NCBI RefSeq assembly: GCF_000278235.1
Contig: NZ_JH725037.1
Span: 844,302-908,301, forward strand
DNA from: Bartonella vinsonii subsp. arupensis OK-94-513
GTDB taxonomy: Bacteria; Pseudomonadota; Alphaproteobacteria; Rhizobiales; Rhizobiaceae
Length of the DNA stretch: 64,000 bases
Direction: 5' to 3'
Below the pieces are notes generated by a model. That model searched no databases. It saw nothing but the letters and a program-made list of their open reading frames with translations, and was not told the origin of the DNA. Made by a program: the position numbers and the translations under genes. Shown here in pieces: positions 62,604-64,000 of this stretch; positions within the stretch are counted from its first letter, which is position 1, and every line of letters starts with the position of its first letter.

Positions 62604-63911
62604 TTAATGGGTTTCGTTGTCTTGGAGATATCCTCCTTTACTCATATTCGGTATAAAGAGGGTGGCAATGAATGCAATGACCATCACGCCGATTACGTAA
62701 AAATAGAAGAGTGATTCATGTCCGATATTTTTTAATCCAAGTGCTACGTATTCGGCAGAACCACCAAATAATGCATTACCAATAGCATGAGAGAGACCAA
62801 CTCCTAGTGCTCGTACTGAAGAAGGAAACATAGCTGATTTTACGACACCAGAGATGGATGTATACATGCTCATAATACAAAGTATTCCAATAAGGGTTGA
62901 TAGTGCAATCCATGTATTATGCGTATGACCGATTATGAGAAGTCCAGGAATTGTAAAGAGAGTAGAGAGTACACTCCAAAGAACAAGTAAATTTTTTGTG
63001 CCAATTTTATCAGCTAGGATACCAAATATGGGTTGGAGTAATATGAAAATAAACAGTGCGGCTGTCATCACAGTTGTAGCAGTATGTTTATCAAACCCAG
63101 TCGTTGTGATCAGATATTTCTGCATATAAGTCGTACAGGTATAAAATGTAAGAGATCCTCCAGAGGCGAAGATAACAATCACAAAGAAGGCTTTTGTGTG
63201 TTTGCTTAGAAGTTCTCTAAGACTCCCAGATTGTTTTTGAGAGCGGCTTGCTTCAGTGGTTGTTTCATGAAGCGAACGACGTAGATAAAGTGCGACTACT
63301 GCTGCTAATCCACCAATCGCAAAAGGAATACGCCAGCCCCATGTTCTTAATTGGTCTTCCGTTAGATAAAGTGCCAAAATAAATATAATAAAACTGGCTA
63401 AAAGTTGACCAGTAATAAGCGTGCCAGATTGGAAAGACGCAAAGAGACCACGGTGATTTTTAAGGGAAATTTCGCTTATATAAGTTGCAGCTGTACCATA
63501 TTCTCCCCCTGCTGAAAGTCCTTGCATCATTCGGATTAGGAGCAGAAGAATTGCTGCAGTTTTCCCTAAAGTCTCATAAGTAGGAAGTATGGCAATGAGA
63601 AAAGATCCTCCACACATCATAAGAATAGATATGAGCATTGAGCGTTTGCGTCCATAGCGATCCGCAATAAAGCCAAAGAGCCAGCTCCCAATTGGGCGCA
63701 TAAGAAAACCAATAAAGAAGATGCCTGCAGTTTTTAAAAATTGGGTAACAACATCGCCATCTGAAGGGAAAAATTGTGGTGCAAAGTAAATCGATGCAAA
63801 TGAGTAAACGTAAAAATCATACCATTCTACGAGATTCCCTGATGCACTGGATATGATGGCAAAGATACGTTTTCTTGTATCATGTTGTATTAAAGTTGTT
63901 TCGCTTTTCAT
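62604..63911 (-). CDS. MFS metabolite:H+ symporter (MHS family)
   Basis: 435 residues, 12 predicted helices. Family marks: SGNLVEWYDFYVYSFASIYF in helix 1, GFIADRYGRKRSMLISILMM (motif A), GLSAGGEYGTAATYISEISL and GWRIPFAIGGLAAVVALYLR. Sits with ProP/KgtP-type importers of osmolytes or dicarboxylates such as alpha-ketoglutarate; the substrate cannot be assigned. Start at ATG 63911 with AAAAGGGGAACA upstream. Window ends about 90 bases before it. Confidence 0.88.
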   Translation of the reverse strand: MKSETTLIQHDTRKRIFAIISSASGNLVEWYDFYVYSFASIYFAPQFFPSDGDVVTQFLKTAGIFFIGFLMRPIGSWLFGFIADRYGRKRSMLISILMMCGGSFLIAILPTYETLGKTAAILLLLIRMMQGLSAGGEYGTAATYISEISLKNHRGLFASFQSGTLITGQLLASFIIFILALYLTEDQLRTWGWRIPFAIGGLAAVVALYLRRSLHETTTEASRSQKQSGSLRELLSKHTKAFFVIVIFASGGSLTFYTCTTYMQKYLITTTGFDKHTATTVMTAALFIFILLQPIFGILADKIGTKNLLVLWSVLSTLFTIPGLLIIGHTHNTWIALSTLIGILCIMSMYTSISGVVKSAMFPSSVRALGVGLSHAIGNALFGGSAEYVALGLKNIGHESLFYFYVIGVMVIAFIATLFIPNMSKGGYLQDNETH

Positions 63912-64000
63912 AAAATGTTCCCCTTTTAGATCTCTTTTATTTTTTTTATTTAAAACTGTTTACAATTTGCGTTATAAAAATTCAATTGTATCATAATCAT

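Overview
The window looks like a chromosome segment of a low-GC Rhizobiales alphaproteobacterium, most likely Bartonella. The reasons are the AT-rich sequence, alphaproteobacterial gene forms (permuted two-piece tmRNA with tag ANDNYAEARLAA, SspB-alpha, FtsZ with a long linker), the Rhizobiales order ftsZ-lpxC-bamD-recN-ligA, and wide decayed spacers typical of a reduced host-adapted genome. The species cannot be fixed from this sequence.

Layout. 0.2-14.5 kb is mostly housekeeping: a Tet-type MFS exporter, carA, ubiC, a GlsB-type membrane protein, a Na/Pi cotransporter, a MscS channel, dnaG-rpoD, a YcgN-type Cys-cluster protein and a periplasmic SIMPL protein, with several gene-poor spacers. 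A tRNA with anticodon CAU (probably Ile2, lysidine type) at 14.65 kb marks the edge of a small accessory island (about 14.8-20.0 kb). The island holds two XRE-type repressors, a small acidic ORF, a membrane-anchored coiled-coil protein, a DUF1508 protein and clear remains of decayed, probably prophage, genes. Two matching ACGC-N4-GCGT palindromes sit at the promoter of the first repressor and upstream of the small ORF.

20-28.4 kb returns to chromosomal genes: DUF475/TerC-like membrane protein, nicotinamidase, an unrecognised protein, EttA, an ArsR-methyltransferase fusion whose SAM-binding motif looks damaged, a small membrane protein of unknown function preceded by a C10 tract plus a perfect hairpin, and a small lytic transglycosylase. 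The RNase P RNA gene (28.46 kb) precedes the division and cell wall cluster.

29-53.7 kb is the dcw cluster, all on the plus strand and largely overlapping: rsmH, ftsL, ftsI, murE, murF, mraY, murD, ftsW, murG, murC, murB, ddl, ftsQ, ftsA, ftsZ (strong terminator), then lpxC, bamD, recN, ligA. Together these make lipid II, polymerise and crosslink septal peptidoglycan, build the Z ring, and supply lipid A synthesis and outer membrane protein assembly. No mraZ is visible at the head of the cluster.

54-64 kb is mostly on the minus strand: aminopeptidase P, prmA, a SCO copper protein, a hexapeptide acetyltransferase (plus strand), UvrD/PcrA helicase, an RHH protein, a DUF4169 protein, sspB and, directly upstream of sspB, the permuted tmRNA gene. 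This places the trans-translation tag RNA beside the adaptor that hands tagged proteins to ClpXP. A DUF2853 protein and an MHS-family symporter end the window. I found no CRISPR array, insertion sequence or intact phage structural gene. The least explained parts are the accessory island and the C-tract region.
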